A stretch of DNA of 64,000 bases from Pseudomonas lini (GTDB lineage: Bacteria > Pseudomonadota > Gammaproteobacteria > Pseudomonadales > Pseudomonadaceae), in assembly GCF_030812475.1 (NCBI RefSeq), contig NZ_JAUSSR010000005.1, positions 352,372 to 416,371 of the forward strand, in the 5' to 3' direction. The translations under genes and the position numbers were made by a program. Position 1 is the stretch's first letter. Each line of letters begins with the position of its first letter. Of the stretch, positions 25,716-35,028 are shown piece by piece. The notes under the pieces are model-generated. The model saw nothing but the letters and a program-made list of their open reading frames with translations, made no database searches and had not been told where the DNA came from.

Positions 25716-25730
25716 TGGCCTGCATTTTGC
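25716..25730 (+). promoter_or_regulatory. Sigma-54-type promoter for the hutH operon
   Basis: TGGCCTGCATTTTGC has GG at 25717-25718 and GC at 25729-25730 with ten bases between them, and a perfect TTGC at -12. The start point would fall about 12 bases downstream, inside the palindrome at 25735-25746. Confidence 0.55.
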
Positions 25731-25734
25731 CTAG

Positions 25735-25746
25735 CTGTATATACAG
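25735..25746. promoter_or_regulatory. HutC-type operator, hutH promoter
   Basis: CTGTATATACAG is a perfect 12-base palindrome with the TGTATATACA core of known HutC operators. It begins four bases after the -12 element of the promoter, so a bound repressor would block initiation. Confidence 0.7.
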
Positions 25747-25795
25747 GATCAATTAGCCCTCTGTTCCACGCCCCGCCGACCTCAGGACGCTCTCA

Positions 25796-27325
25796 ATGCA
25801 CGCATCGCTGCAGCTCAAACCCGGTCAATTCACCCTCGATCAATTGCGCGCCGTCTACCAGTCGCAAAGCCCTTTCGAACTGGACCCGGCTGCACGCGAC
25901 GCTGTCGATGCGAGTACTCGTACGGTAGACCAGATTGTCGCCAACCAGCGCACGGTGTACGGCATCAATACCGGTTTCGGGCTGCTGGCCCGGACCTCCA
26001 TCGCCACCGAATCCCTGGCCAGGCTGCAACGCAATCTGCTGCTCTCGCACTGCACTGGCACCGGCCCCTTGCTCGATGACGCCAGTGTCGGCCTGATCAT
26101 GGTGCTCAAAGTCGGCTCCCTTGCCCGTGGGTTTTCCGGGATTCGCTGGGAAGTTATCCAGGCCCTGAGCAAGCTCTATGCCGCCAGGGTTTATCCCTGC
26201 ATACCGTCGCAGGGCTCCGTCGGCGCTTCAGGCGATCTGGCGCCGTTGGCCCATATGTCCGCAGTGCTGATCGGCGTCGGCCGGGTGCGCCACGAAGGTC
26301 GAGAAATGGATGCCATCGAAGGCCTGGCGATTGCCGGCCTCGAACCGATGGTGCTGGGGCCGAAGGAAGGCCTGGCATTGATCAATGGCACTCAGGTATC
26401 GACGGCGCTGGCCTTGCGTGGTCTGTTCGCCTGCGAAAAATTGTTCAGCGCTGCCGTCGTCGCCGGCAGCCTGAGCGTAGAAGCACTGAAAGGTTCGGAC
26501 GTGCCTTTCGACCCACGCATCCAGGCGGTACGCGGACAGCCCGGGCAAATCGATGTGGCGTTGTTTTATCGGGAACTGCTGGCCACGAGCGAAATTCGCG
26601 AATCCCACCGCAACTGCGACCGGGTACAGGATCCGTATTCGCTGCGCTGCCAACCTCAGGTGATGGGCGCCTGCCTGGATCACATGCGTTTCGCCGCGGG
26701 GGTCTTCCTGCGAGAGGCCAACGCCGTTTCGGATAACCCGCTGGTGTTTTGTGCCGATGGGGACGTGCTCTCCGGGGGCAACTTCCACGCTGAACCGGTG
26801 GCCATGGCGGCCGACGTCCTGGCCCTGGCCATTTCAGAAATCGGCGCGTTGTCAGAGCGCCGGATCGCCCAACTGGTCGATCCGGCGCTGTCGGGTCTGC
26901 CAGCCTTCCTGGTGCGTGAAGGCGGTTTGAATTCCGGCTTCATGATCGCCCAGGTCACCGCTGCCGCCCTCGCCTCGGAGAACAAGACCCTCGCGCATCC
27001 AGCCTCGGTGGACAGCCTGCCGACGTCGGCCAACCAGGAAGATCATGTCTCGATGGCGACGTTCGCGGCGCGTCGCTTGTTGGACATGGCCGGTAACAGC
27101 AGCGCAGTGGTCGCCATCGAACTACTCGGTGCCGCTCAAGGCGTGGATTTGCATGCACCGCTGCAGACCTCGAATAAACTCAAGGAGGTGCTGACGATGA
27201 TTCGCCGCGAAGTCGCGCATTACGATGAAGACCGATACTTCGCACCGGACATCGCTGCGGCACGGGCCTGGGTCGAAAACGCGGCGTTCACTCGCTGGCT
27301 ACCTGCCGAACGCTTGTACGCCTGA
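25796..27325 (+). CDS. hutH: Histidine ammonia-lyase
   Basis: This 509-residue lyase makes urocanate and ammonia from L-histidine in the cytoplasm. The MIO cofactor forms from Ala-Ser-Gly at residues 144-146 ([15 protein letters not shown]). The INTGFGLL loop, LLLSH (His 85, matching His 83 of the P. putida enzyme), QDPYSLRC and [10 protein letters not shown] are all conserved, which favours histidine over phenylalanine or tyrosine. hutU, hutI and hutG are not nearby, so urocanate must be handled by genes elsewhere. It heads an operon with a dehydrogenase, ABC transporter, aminotransferase and HutC regulator, and probably is a second hutH in the genome. Confidence 0.9.
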   Translation: MHASLQLKPGQFTLDQLRAVYQSQSPFELDPAARDAVDASTRTVDQIVANQRTVYGINTGFGLLARTSIATESLARLQRNLLLSHCTGTGPLLDDASVGLIMVLKVGSLARGFSGIRWEVIQALSKLYAARVYPCIPSQGSVGASGDLAPLAHMSAVLIGVGRVRHEGREMDAIEGLAIAGLEPMVLGPKEGLALINGTQVSTALALRGLFACEKLFSAAVVAGSLSVEALKGSDVPFDPRIQAVRGQPGQIDVALFYRELLATSEIRESHRNCDRVQDPYSLRCQPQVMGACLDHMRFAAGVFLREANAVSDNPLVFCADGDVLSGGNFHAEPVAMAADVLALAISEIGALSERRIAQLVDPALSGLPAFLVREGGLNSGFMIAQVTAAALASENKTLAHPASVDSLPTSANQEDHVSMATFAARRLLDMAGNSSAVVAIELLGAAQGVDLHAPLQTSNKLKEVLTMIRREVAHYDEDRYFAPDIAAARAWVENAAFTRWLPAERLYA

Positions 27326-27366
27326 TCCGCGCGACGACTTCCACTTCTTCACCGTGAGGTGAACCG

Positions 27367-28743
27367 ATGAACGATCTGCAACAGACCCTCGAACAGTTGC
27401 GCCAGGCGCTGGGTGATGCCGCGGTACTCACCGGTGCCGATATCAGCCGACGGCACTACAGCGACTGGACCGGCCATGCACCCGCCTGCCCTGCCGCGCT
27501 GTTGCTGCCGCGCACCACGGAGCAGGTCGCGAGTGCTTTGCGCATCTGCAACGACGCACAGCAATCGGTGGTCCCCCAAGGCGGGATGACCGGGCTGGCC
27601 GGTGGCGCAGTGCCGCGTGAGACGGACATTGCCCTGTCCCTCGAGCGCCTGCGCGGCATCGAAGAGATCGACCCGGCGGCGGCGACCATCAGTGTCCGGG
27701 CCGGCACCACCCTGGAGGAAATCCAGCAGGCGGTTCTCGCGGCGGGTTTCATGTTCCCGCTGGATCTCGGCGCCCGCGGTTCGTGCCAGATTGGCGGCAA
27801 TATCGCCACCAATGCGGGCGGCAACGCGGTGATCCGCTACGGCATGACCCGTGACCTGGTGCTCGGACTGGAGGTGGTCCTGGCCGATGGAAGGGTGCTC
27901 GATCTGCTCAACAAAATGATCAAGAACAACTGTGGTTATGACCTGAAACAGTGTTTTATCGGCAGCGAAGGCACCCTTGGGGTGATCACCCGTGCAGTAT
28001 TGAAACTGGCGCCGGCACCTGGTGAAACCACCACCCTGCTGTGCGCCCTGCCCGACTACCCCAGTGCTGTCAGCCTGCTGCGCCGGGTGCAGCGTAGCGT
28101 GGGAACTCCGCAAGCCTATGAATTGATGTGGCAAGACTTCTTCCGCCTGGGCGTTTCCTGGCTGGAAAACCCGACCGCGCCGATGTCGCTGGATCATCCG
28201 CTGTATGTATTGCTCGAGTCCGCCGGCCCTCGGGAGCCGCTTGAACAGACGCTGGAAGACGCTTTTGCCGCCGGTGAAGTGGTTGACGCGGTGTTGGCCA
28301 GCTCCCGGACCCAGGCCCGGGCACTCTGGAAGATCCGTGAAGCGAGCGGCGAATTTCCTGTGCGCATGACTCCGTTGAACTTCGATATCAGCCTGCCCAT
28401 CGGCCTGATCGGCGACTTCGCCGAACGCTGTCGCCAGCGCCTGGAGCAACGCTGGCCGGGCAACCGCAGTGTGTATTTCGGTCACATCGGTGACAGCAAC
28501 CTGCACTTGACCGTCGACTGCGCCTCCTTGCCCCAGCCCGCCCCGCTTCTGGAGGTAGAGGAACTGGTTTATGGCGCGGTCGGCGAATTGGGCGGCTCGG
28601 TCTCGGCCGAACATGGCATCGGCCTGCTCAAGCGCGAGTTTCTCCATCACTCAGTCAGCACCGAGGCTCGCAGGGCCATGCAGCAACTGAAGGATTGCTT
28701 CGACCCCAAGGGCATTCTCAATCCGGGGAAAATCCTCGGCTGA
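27367..28743 (+). CDS. FAD-linked D-2-hydroxyacid dehydrogenase (GlcD/D2HGDH-like)
   Basis: This 458-residue flavoprotein has an N-terminal PCMH-type FAD domain (VVPQGGMTGLAGGAVP and GSCQIGGNIATNAGG) and a C-terminal FAD-oxidase domain with HIGDSNLHLTV and AEHGIGLLKREFL, the metal- and carboxylate-binding motifs of D-lactate and D-2-hydroxyglutarate dehydrogenases. It oxidises a D-2-hydroxy acid to a 2-oxo acid. Next to hutH and a HisC-like aminotransferase, a fitting substrate is D-imidazolyl-lactate, giving imidazolyl-pyruvate; this is my inference. It starts 41 bases after hutH and GTGAGGTGAACC precedes the ATG. Confidence 0.85.
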   Translation: MNDLQQTLEQLRQALGDAAVLTGADISRRHYSDWTGHAPACPAALLLPRTTEQVASALRICNDAQQSVVPQGGMTGLAGGAVPRETDIALSLERLRGIEEIDPAAATISVRAGTTLEEIQQAVLAAGFMFPLDLGARGSCQIGGNIATNAGGNAVIRYGMTRDLVLGLEVVLADGRVLDLLNKMIKNNCGYDLKQCFIGSEGTLGVITRAVLKLAPAPGETTTLLCALPDYPSAVSLLRRVQRSVGTPQAYELMWQDFFRLGVSWLENPTAPMSLDHPLYVLLESAGPREPLEQTLEDAFAAGEVVDAVLASSRTQARALWKIREASGEFPVRMTPLNFDISLPIGLIGDFAERCRQRLEQRWPGNRSVYFGHIGDSNLHLTVDCASLPQPAPLLEVEELVYGAVGELGGSVSAEHGIGLLKREFLHHSVSTEARRAMQQLKDCFDPKGILNPGKILG

Positions 28744-28755
28744 GTACCTGTTCAA

Positions 28756-28769
28756 GCGGTATATACCGC
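28756..28769. promoter_or_regulatory. HutC-type operator upstream of the ABC transporter genes
   Basis: GCGGTATATACCGC is a perfect 14-base palindrome with the same GTATATAC core as the two sites around 25.4-25.7 kb. It ends three bases before the -24 element of the next promoter and so would overlap sigma-54 polymerase. Confidence 0.7.
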
Positions 28770-28771
28770 CA

Positions 28772-28786
28772 TGGCACGTTTACTGC
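28772..28786 (+). promoter_or_regulatory. Sigma-54-type promoter for the ABC transporter
   Basis: TGGCACGTTTACTGC has a perfect TGGCACG at -24 and GC at 28785-28786, with ten bases between the GG and GC. It lies 60 bases before the binding-protein gene and gives the transporter its own nitrogen-type promoter inside the operon. Confidence 0.6.
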
Positions 28787-28845
28787 TGTCACCCTGGAAC
28801 CAACACTCACCTAAGCCTCGCTGCACCTGATGAAGGAGTTACACC

Positions 28846-29682
28846 ATGCAACTCGATTCTCTGTTCAGTAAAAAACTCAACGGCCTGTGCATCGCCTTGA
28901 CCTTGGCCGGGGCTTGTATGGCGGCTCAGGCCGATCAGCTCGCCGACGTGAAAAAGTCCGGCGAACTGGTGGTGGGCACCGAGCTGCAATTTGCGCCTTT
29001 CGATTTCACCGAGGGCGGCAAACAGCAAGGCCTGAACGCTGAGCTGTTCGAGCAGTTGGGCAAGGAGCTGGGCGTCAAGGTCAGGTTCATGGACCTGCCA
29101 TGGCCGAGCGTGTTGCCGGGGTTGGAAGCCAAGAAGTTCGACATCGTCGGGGGGCCCCTCATCGTGACCAAGGCACGTAAGGAGCGTTACCATTTCCTGC
29201 TCCCGGTAGCCGAGGCCACCGTAGCGTTGCTGGTCAGCGCCAAGGACAGCTCCATCACCAAGCCCGAAGACATCAGCGGCAAAGCGGTGGGCGCAGGCAA
29301 AGGCTCGGCGCAGCTCGAAGAACTGAAAACCTTCGCTTCCACCCTGCCGAAAAAAGTTGATGTCCGTGAATACATCGACAACAACCAGGCCTATGCGGAG
29401 CTTGGAACCAAGCGCATCGTTGCCGTCGCCAACTCCCTGCCGAACATTTCCTACGTCGCCGCCCAGCACCCGGACAAGTACAAAGTGGTGATGCCCCCAT
29501 TCGGCAAGAAATCCTACTTCGCGTACCTGGGACGCAAAGACGATGATGCCAACAGCCTGATCGCCGCCCTCGATCAAGCCATGCTGAAAATGCACGACGA
29601 CGGCCGTCTCGCTGCCCTGCAAAAGAAATGGCTGGGGACCGAAATGGACGTGCCCAAGGCTGACTTCGAGCCTACCTGGTAA
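28846..29682 (+). CDS. ABC transporter periplasmic binding protein (polar amino-acid family)
   Basis: This 278-residue family 3 solute-binding protein has a signal peptide ending in MAAQA before DQLADVKKSGELVVGT. The segments FAPFDFTEGGKQQGLNAELF and KFDIVGGPLIVTKARKERY follow the family pattern; the normal Arg that holds the amino-acid carboxylate is in that second segment. It should bind a polar or aromatic amino-acid-like compound in the periplasm and deliver it to the two permeases downstream. A long hairpin after the gene may keep its mRNA at a higher level than the permease part. Confidence 0.87.
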   Translation: MQLDSLFSKKLNGLCIALTLAGACMAAQADQLADVKKSGELVVGTELQFAPFDFTEGGKQQGLNAELFEQLGKELGVKVRFMDLPWPSVLPGLEAKKFDIVGGPLIVTKARKERYHFLLPVAEATVALLVSAKDSSITKPEDISGKAVGAGKGSAQLEELKTFASTLPKKVDVREYIDNNQAYAELGTKRIVAVANSLPNISYVAAQHPDKYKVVMPPFGKKSYFAYLGRKDDDANSLIAALDQAMLKMHDDGRLAALQKKWLGTEMDVPKADFEPTW

Positions 29683-29707
29683 ACCCGGCCCACAGGTTCG
29701 ATGAACG

Positions 29708-29735
29708 GATCGCCGGCTCAGCCGAGCCGGTGATC
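29708..29735 (+). other. Stable intergenic hairpin after the binding-protein gene
   Basis: GATCGCCGGCTC at 29708-29719 and GAGCCGGTGATC at 29724-29735 form a 12-base stem (one G-U) with a four-base loop. Hairpins in this place often protect the abundant binding-protein mRNA from 3' decay and lower downstream expression. Confidence 0.5.
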
Positions 29736-29758
29736 GATCCATACCGGAGGCACGAAGA

Positions 29759-30418
29759 ATGTTCGATTGGCCTTTACTGCTGAAAAATCTGCCACTGCTG
29801 CTGGACAGCCTGCTGGTGACCCTGGAGATTTCCGTCGCAGCATTGGCCTTTGGCTTTGTCATAGGCGTTATCGTCGGCAGCTTGCGCCTCTCGCCCCTGC
29901 CGTTCCTCAGACGTCTGGGCGGCGCTTACATCTTTGTGTTCCGCGGCATTCCACTGCTGGTGCAATTACTGTTCATTTATTACTTCCTGCCGCGTATCGG
30001 CCTGCCCAACGTTTCGCCCATGGTGGCAGCAGTGATCGGTCTGTCCCTCGCGGCGGGTGCGTACATCGCTGAAATCATGCGCGGTGGTTTTCTCGCCATC
30101 CCCGGCGGTCAGCTGGAAGCTGCAGGCCTGCTGGGCCTGAGTCGGGGACAGATGCTGGTGCGCATTCGTGTCCCTCAAGCCGTGCGCCTGACCCTGCCGG
30201 CACTGGTCAATGAAATGATCCTGCTGATCAAGGCGTCGTCACTGGTGTCGGTGGTGGGCCTGGCCGATCTGACCCGAACCGCACAGAACATTGCGGCCAG
30301 CGACTACATGTTCGTCCAGGACTACCTGATGCTGGCGGGCTTCTATTGCCTGATCAACATTCCGCTGGCGTTTCTGGGTGGCCAGCTGGAACGTCATCTG
30401 AAGGAGCGCACCGCATGA
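29759..30418 (+). CDS. ABC transporter permease (polar amino-acid type)
   Basis: This 219-residue inner-membrane protein belongs to the HisMQ/GlnP class, with about five hydrophobic segments and the coupling loop EAAGLLGLSRGQMLVRIRVPQAVRLTLPAL, which docks on the ATPase. It forms a heterodimer with the next permease. The next gene overlaps it by four bases (ATGA). The start has CCGGAGG upstream. Confidence 0.88.
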   Translation: MFDWPLLLKNLPLLLDSLLVTLEISVAALAFGFVIGVIVGSLRLSPLPFLRRLGGAYIFVFRGIPLLVQLLFIYYFLPRIGLPNVSPMVAAVIGLSLAAGAYIAEIMRGGFLAIPGGQLEAAGLLGLSRGQMLVRIRVPQAVRLTLPALVNEMILLIKASSLVSVVGLADLTRTAQNIAASDYMFVQDYLMLAGFYCLINIPLAFLGGQLERHLKERTA

Positions 30419-31086
30419 TCTTCGACCCCTCGATCATCACCGATCACCTCGGCGACATCGGTGAAGGCTTCATGGTCACCCTCGGCACCTGGTCTGCGGG
30501 TGTGGCGCTGGGCCTGCTGCTGGGCCTGCTGATTGCCGTTGCCCAACTGTTCGGCAATCGCCTGGTTCGCGCACCGTTGCGGGTATTCATCGAAATGATT
30601 CGAAGTACGCCGTTCCTGGTCCAGCTGTTCCTGGTGTACTACGGCGGTCCCTCTTTCGGGTTGAGCCTGGACCCCATTCCGGCCGGCATTCTCGGCTTGG
30701 GCATTTATGGCAGCGTTTATTTCGCGGAAATTTTTCGCACCGGTTTTGAATCCGTAGCCCGTGGACAACTGGAAGCCGCCGACTGCCTGGGCATCAGCCG
30801 CCTGCAATGCATCATGCGCATTCAGATTCCACAGATGCTGGTGATCATCCTGCCGGCGCTGGTCAATCTGGTCACCATCCTTTGCAAGGAAACCGCCGTA
30901 TTGTCGATCATCACCATCCCCGAACTGACCATGGTGCTCACCGGCATCGGCTCGGAAACCTTCGCCTTCGTCGAAACCTTGCTGGTCCTGTGCATCGGCT
31001 ACCTGTTGCTGGTGGAAGCGTGTTCAAGACTGGGCATGCTTCTGGAAGTGCGAGTCGGTCGTTTCATGCAGAAGCAACCGCGATGA
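30415..31086 (+). CDS. ABC transporter permease (polar amino-acid type)
   Basis: The second permease, 223 residues, has the same fold and an EAAxxxGxS coupling loop ([22 protein letters not shown]). The start overlaps the stop of the first permease by four bases, giving coupled translation. The frame is open further upstream but only inside the first gene. Together with the ATPase and binding protein it makes a complete importer for the histidine-like substrate inferred for this operon. Confidence 0.88.
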   Translation: MIFDPSIITDHLGDIGEGFMVTLGTWSAGVALGLLLGLLIAVAQLFGNRLVRAPLRVFIEMIRSTPFLVQLFLVYYGGPSFGLSLDPIPAGILGLGIYGSVYFAEIFRTGFESVARGQLEAADCLGISRLQCIMRIQIPQMLVIILPALVNLVTILCKETAVLSIITIPELTMVLTGIGSETFAFVETLLVLCIGYLLLVEACSRLGMLLEVRVGRFMQKQPR

Positions 31087-31187
31087 ACGACTCCCATCCT
31101 GCTGTCATGGACCTGTTCACGCCCCCCACCCGTTCAGCATCGACAGCCCCGCCACACTCATCCGCATTGAAACAATCAGGTGAAGCG

Positions 31188-32027
31188 ATGAAGACTTCCA
31201 AGGCACTCCCTACGAACACAGAGCCGATGCTCAAGCTGCGCAACGTCGGCAAGAGCTTCGGCTCTCTTCGCGTACTCAAGGGTATCGACTTGCAAGTCCG
31301 GCATTCTGAAGTGGTGTGTCTGATCGGACCTTCAGGCTCAGGTAAAAGCACGCTGTTGCGCAGCATGGCGTTTCTCGAAGAATACGACGAGGGCGAAATT
31401 TATATCGAGGGCCAATTGCTTGGCTGGCTGCCGGAAAACGGCAAAGGTCGCAAGCGCGCGGCACAGTCGCAAATAAATCAAGTGCGGCGCAATGTCGGCA
31501 TGGTGTTCCAGCAGTTCAATCTGTGGCCGCACATGACTGCCCTTGGCAATGTGAGTGAAGCCCTGTTGAGGGTGCGCAAGTTGTCTGCCGATGACGCTCG
31601 GCAACGGGCCATGGCGATGCTCGATAAAGTCGGGTTGGCTCACAAAGCCGCAGCGTATCCGGCGCAACTCTCCGGTGGTCAGCAACAGCGCGTGGCGATT
31701 GCCCGAGCCCTGGCGATGGAGCCGCACATCATGCTGTTCGATGAGCCCACTTCTGCCCTCGACCCGGAACTGGTCGGCGAGGTATTGCAGGTCATGAAAG
31801 CCCTGGCCAAGGAAGGCATGACCATGGTGGTGGTCACCCATGAGATGGGCTTCGCCGCCCAGGTTGCCGATTCAGTGGTATTCCTCGACCAGGGCCAGAT
31901 AGTCGCTCACGGCACCCCGCGCGAAATCTTTCACAACGCCGAACAGCCCCGCCTGCAGCAATTCTTGCAGAACTACCTGGACCGCAATGCCTTCTGGCAA
32001 GACACCCAAGAGGTCAGCTCCGTATGA
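31188..32027 (+). CDS. ABC transporter ATP-binding protein (polar amino-acid type)
   Basis: The ATPase has Walker [11 protein letters not shown]-loop [11 protein letters not shown], signature LSGGQQQR, Walker [15 protein letters not shown] and the switch His in VVVTHEM, all intact. An ATG at 31083 overlaps the preceding gene but would add an unusual 35-residue Ser/Pro-rich leader; the ATG at 31188 has AGGTGAAG in place and gives a normal 279-residue protein, so I prefer it. The end overlaps the aminotransferase start by four bases, tying transport and metabolism together. Confidence 0.88.
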   Translation: MKTSKALPTNTEPMLKLRNVGKSFGSLRVLKGIDLQVRHSEVVCLIGPSGSGKSTLLRSMAFLEEYDEGEIYIEGQLLGWLPENGKGRKRAAQSQINQVRRNVGMVFQQFNLWPHMTALGNVSEALLRVRKLSADDARQRAMAMLDKVGLAHKAAAYPAQLSGGQQQRVAIARALAMEPHIMLFDEPTSALDPELVGEVLQVMKALAKEGMTMVVVTHEMGFAAQVADSVVFLDQGQIVAHGTPREIFHNAEQPRLQQFLQNYLDRNAFWQDTQEVSSV

Positions 32028-33160
32028 GTTCCCATGATCTGAATCTGTTAGCCCGCGCCGAAGTACGCGACCTCGCCAGCTACAATGCGGGCTTGAGCAC
32101 TGAGGCGGTGCGCAAACGCTTTGGGCTGACTCGCGTGGCCAAACTGGGCAGCAATGAAAATCCTCTTGGCCCGGCGCCGGCCGTCACTGCGGCCATGACC
32201 CAGGCCTGCTCGAGCATTGCCTTGTATCCGGACGCCAATTGCCTGGAGCTACGCGCCGCGCTGTCTGAAAAGCTCGGGATACCCGCTAACCAGTTGGTGT
32301 TCGGCAATGGCTCCGAAGACTTGCTGAGCATCATCAGCCGGGTATTTCTCGACCATGACGATGAAGTCGTCACCGTGGTGCCCTCCTTCGGTCTGCACTT
32401 CATCTATCCCATCGCGGCCGGTGCCCGTGTTCTGGGCATCCCGATGACGGCCGAAGGAGCCTTCGACGTGCCGGCGATGATCGATGCGCTCACCCCGCGC
32501 ACCCGTCTGCTGATGTTCTCCTGCCCTTCCAATCCGGTCGGCTGCACCTTGAACGCCGAGGAATTGCAACGACTGCTCGCCGCACTCTCGCCACAGTGTC
32601 TGCTGGTGTTCGACGAAGCTTATTTCGAGTACGCCCGATTCGAGGCTGACTACCCGGATTGCCTGGGTTTGATTCAGGCCAGCGGCAAACCGTTCATTTT
32701 GCTGCGCACCTTTTCCAAGGCCTATGCCCTGGCAGGTTTGCGGGTTGGCTATGGCATCGTCAGCGATCCGCTGCTGGCCGATCTGATCGATCGTCTGCGC
32801 ACGCCCTTCAACGTCAACAGCGTAGCGCAAGCCGCTGCGCTGGCTGCCCTGGCCGATGACGGGCATCTGCAAGCGACCCTTGAGCACGTGGCCCGCGAGC
32901 GTCGACGCCTGGTGGTTGCTTTACAGGAAATGGGCGTATCCACCGCGCCCTCCATGGCCAACTTCCTGTACTTCACCACCGCCTGGCCTGGCGAAGTGAT
33001 CAATCAGGCGCTGCTGCGTGAAGGGGTCATCATCAAGCCCTGGCGCGAAGCCGGATACGCTCGGCACTTGCGGGTATCCATAGGAAGCTGTGAGGATAAC
33101 GACCTTTTCCTTGTAGCGCTTGCAACCGTGCTTGCCGTACAAGAGACGCGGACCTACTGA
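32024..33160 (+). CDS. HisC-like PLP aminotransferase
   Basis: This 378-residue class I/II aminotransferase is closest in pattern to histidinol-phosphate aminotransferase: [15 protein letters not shown] at the N-terminus, DEAYFEYAR, and the PLP lysine in [16 protein letters not shown]. It overlaps the ATPase gene by four bases and the regulator by one. No other histidine-biosynthesis gene is near, so it is probably a catabolic aminotransferase, for example imidazolyl-pyruvate to histidine or the reverse. That role is inferred from the operon, not from the sequence. Confidence 0.82.
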   Translation: MSSHDLNLLARAEVRDLASYNAGLSTEAVRKRFGLTRVAKLGSNENPLGPAPAVTAAMTQACSSIALYPDANCLELRAALSEKLGIPANQLVFGNGSEDLLSIISRVFLDHDDEVVTVVPSFGLHFIYPIAAGARVLGIPMTAEGAFDVPAMIDALTPRTRLLMFSCPSNPVGCTLNAEELQRLLAALSPQCLLVFDEAYFEYARFEADYPDCLGLIQASGKPFILLRTFSKAYALAGLRVGYGIVSDPLLADLIDRLRTPFNVNSVAQAAALAALADDGHLQATLEHVARERRRLVVALQEMGVSTAPSMANFLYFTTAWPGEVINQALLREGVIIKPWREAGYARHLRVSIGSCEDNDLFLVALATVLAVQETRTY

Positions 33161-33897
33161 TGACCAAAAATACGCCGCAAGCCCTCTATCGGCGCGCAAA
33201 GGACTTTGTGCAAGGCAAGCTTCGCACGGGCGTTTGGAAACCCGGTGACCTGATCCCTTCGGAGAACCGTTTGGTGCAGGAGTTGGGGATGTCGCGCATG
33301 ACCGTCAACCGGGCCTTGCGTGAACTGACCGAAGAGGGTCATCTGGTGCGAATTTCGGGCGTCGGTACCTTCGTGGCTGAAAGCAAACCGCAATCGAATC
33401 TGCTGCGAATCACCAACATCGCGGACGAAATCATCGCCCGGGGCCACCGCTACACCTGTCGCGTCCTGCACTTGGCGCGCGAGGCCGCCTCGATGCCGGT
33501 GGCGGCTGCACTCGCGCTGGCCACCGGCTCCTCGGTTTTCCATCTGATCTGTGTGCACTGCGAGGAAGGCATACCGGTGCAGCTTGAGGATCGGTACGTC
33601 AATCCCGAGTTAGTGCCGGAGTTTCTTCAACAGGACTTTGGTGAGGATCTGCAACCGGCGAGGTACCTGTTGCAAGTCATCAAGCCCGATGAAATGGAGC
33701 ATATCGTCGAAGCCAGCCATCCCAGCGGCGATGAAAGCAAGCACATGCAGATTGATGCCAACGAGCCCTGCCTGGTCCTCATGCGACGGACATGGAGCCA
33801 GGACAAGATCGTCACCTATGTACGCCTGATCCATCCCTCCTCACGCTATCGCCTGGGCAGTCGCATGCCGGTGAATGGAGCGCACAGAAACAGTTGA
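33160..33897 (+). CDS. hutC: HutC-like GntR-family repressor (UTRA domain)
   Basis: This 245-residue regulator has an N-terminal GntR winged helix (PSENRLVQELGMSRMTVNRALRELTEEGHL) and a C-terminal UTRA ligand domain (LLQVIKPDEMEHIVEA and YVRLIHPSSRYRLGS), the layout of HutC, which is released from DNA by urocanate. Its start shares one base with the aminotransferase stop. Three GTATATAC palindromes in this cluster match known HutC operators. A second, canonical hutC probably exists elsewhere, so cross-regulation with the main hut operon is possible. Confidence 0.87.
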   Translation: MTKNTPQALYRRAKDFVQGKLRTGVWKPGDLIPSENRLVQELGMSRMTVNRALRELTEEGHLVRISGVGTFVAESKPQSNLLRITNIADEIIARGHRYTCRVLHLAREAASMPVAAALALATGSSVFHLICVHCEEGIPVQLEDRYVNPELVPEFLQQDFGEDLQPARYLLQVIKPDEMEHIVEASHPSGDESKHMQIDANEPCLVLMRRTWSQDKIVTYVRLIHPSSRYRLGSRMPVNGAHRNS

Positions 33898-33919
33898 AGG
33901 CTCTGCGCGGGAGCTGAAT

Positions 33920-33945
33920 GCGGCGCGGATCGGCGTCCGCGCCGC
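33920..33945. terminator. GC-rich hairpin between converging genes
   Basis: GCGGCGCGGA at 33920-33929 and TCCGCGCCGC at 33936-33945 form a perfect ten-base stem. It lies between the ends of the hutC-like gene and the hydrolase gene. No T run follows on either strand, so its terminating activity is uncertain. Confidence 0.45.
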
Positions 33946-33953
33946 ACTCCGGA

Positions 33954-34778
33954 TCACCCCTTGAGGAATGCCAGCAAATCGGCGTTGAGCTGATCCTTGT
34001 GGGTATCGGTCAAGCCATGGGGCGCACCGGGGTATACCTTGAGCTGCGCACCCTTCACCAAGCCTGCCGACGCGATGCCCGCCGCTTCGATCGGCACCAC
34101 CTGATCGGCGTCGCCATGCACCACCAGCGTCGGCACGTCGAACTTCTTCAGGTCTTCGGTGAAGTCGGTTTCCGAGAACGCCTTGATGCAGTCGTAGGCG
34201 TTCTTGTGGCCGGAGGTCATGCCCTGCATCCAGAACCAGTCGATCAGACCCTGGGACGGTTTGGCACCGGGCTTGTTGAAGCCGAAGAACGGGCCGCTGG
34301 CGAGGTCCTTGTACAACTGTGAGCGATTCGCCAGCGAAGCCTCTCGAATACCGTCGAACACTTCGATGGGCAGACCGCCGGGGTTGGCTTCGGTTTTGAG
34401 CATCAGCGGCGGCACCGAGGAAATCAGCCCGGCCTTGGCCACGCGCCCGGTGCCGTGACGACCGATGTAGCGCGCCACCTCGCCGCCACCGGTGGAAAAA
34501 CCGAACAGTACGGCATTCTGTAAATCCAGATGTTCGATCAGTTGCGCCAGGTCATCGGCGTAGGTGTCCATGTCATTGCCGAACCACGGCTGGCTGGAGC
34601 GGCCATGACCGCGACGATCGTGGGCGATGACTCGATAGCCCTGGGAGGCCAGGAAGATCATCTGCGATTCCCAGCTGTCGGCATTCAGTGGCCAACCGTG
34701 GCTGAAGACGACGGGCTGTCCGGTGCCCCAGTCCTTGTAATAAATCCCGGTACCGTCGCGGGTGGTGAATGTACTCAT
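33954..34778 (-). CDS. Alpha/beta hydrolase (arylesterase / cofactor-free haloperoxidase-like)
   Basis: The protein has the family opening [20 protein letters not shown], the oxyanion motif [11 protein letters not shown], the nucleophile elbow [10 protein letters not shown], an acid in HGDADQVVP and the catalytic His in [10 protein letters not shown]. This makes it a close relative of the non-heme chloroperoxidase/arylesterase group, whose natural reaction is ester hydrolysis. The frame is open to 34811, but MSTFTTRDG at 34778 is the usual start. It reads away from the YcaC-like gene; a strong inverted repeat lies between them. Confidence 0.88.
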   Translation of the reverse strand: MSTFTTRDGTGIYYKDWGTGQPVVFSHGWPLNADSWESQMIFLASQGYRVIAHDRRGHGRSSQPWFGNDMDTYADDLAQLIEHLDLQNAVLFGFSTGGGEVARYIGRHGTGRVAKAGLISSVPPLMLKTEANPGGLPIEVFDGIREASLANRSQLYKDLASGPFFGFNKPGAKPSQGLIDWFWMQGMTSGHKNAYDCIKAFSETDFTEDLKKFDVPTLVVHGDADQVVPIEAAGIASAGLVKGAQLKVYPGAPHGLTDTHKDQLNADLLAFLKG

Positions 34779-34925
34779 GGCACGTGCTCCTTTACGTAGG
34801 GTTGAAGTCAATCAATCGGCGGCGCGTCACCCTGGACGCGGCGGTGCAGCGAGCTTCGGCGCAAGGCCGTCATCGGGGGACTGTGCACATCATGCGTGGC
34901 TCCGTGGTCGCCAGGCTTGCAGCGA

Positions 34926-34959
34926 TGTGCTGAGTTGACGAGTACAAAAACTCAGCACA
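34926..34959. promoter_or_regulatory. Perfect inverted repeat between divergent genes
   Basis: TGTGCTGAGTT at 34926-34936 and AACTCAGCACA at 34949-34959 are perfect 11-base arms with a 12-base spacer. It lies in the 250-base divergent region of the hydrolase and YcaC-like genes. No regulator gene is adjacent, so the binding protein would act from elsewhere. Confidence 0.5.
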
Positions 34960-35028
34960 CCCGTTCAATGACGACTTTGCGTAATGCGTAATCATCTCGT
35001 CAATTCGACCAACCAAGCGGAACACATC

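Larger units (their letters stand above)
25384..25795. other. Divergent control region between oxygenase and hutH
   Basis: There is no gene in this 412-base region. It carries two promoter-operator modules, one for each direction, near its two ends (25447-25478 minus, 25716-25746 plus), with about 240 bases between them for activator binding. Confidence 0.6.
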
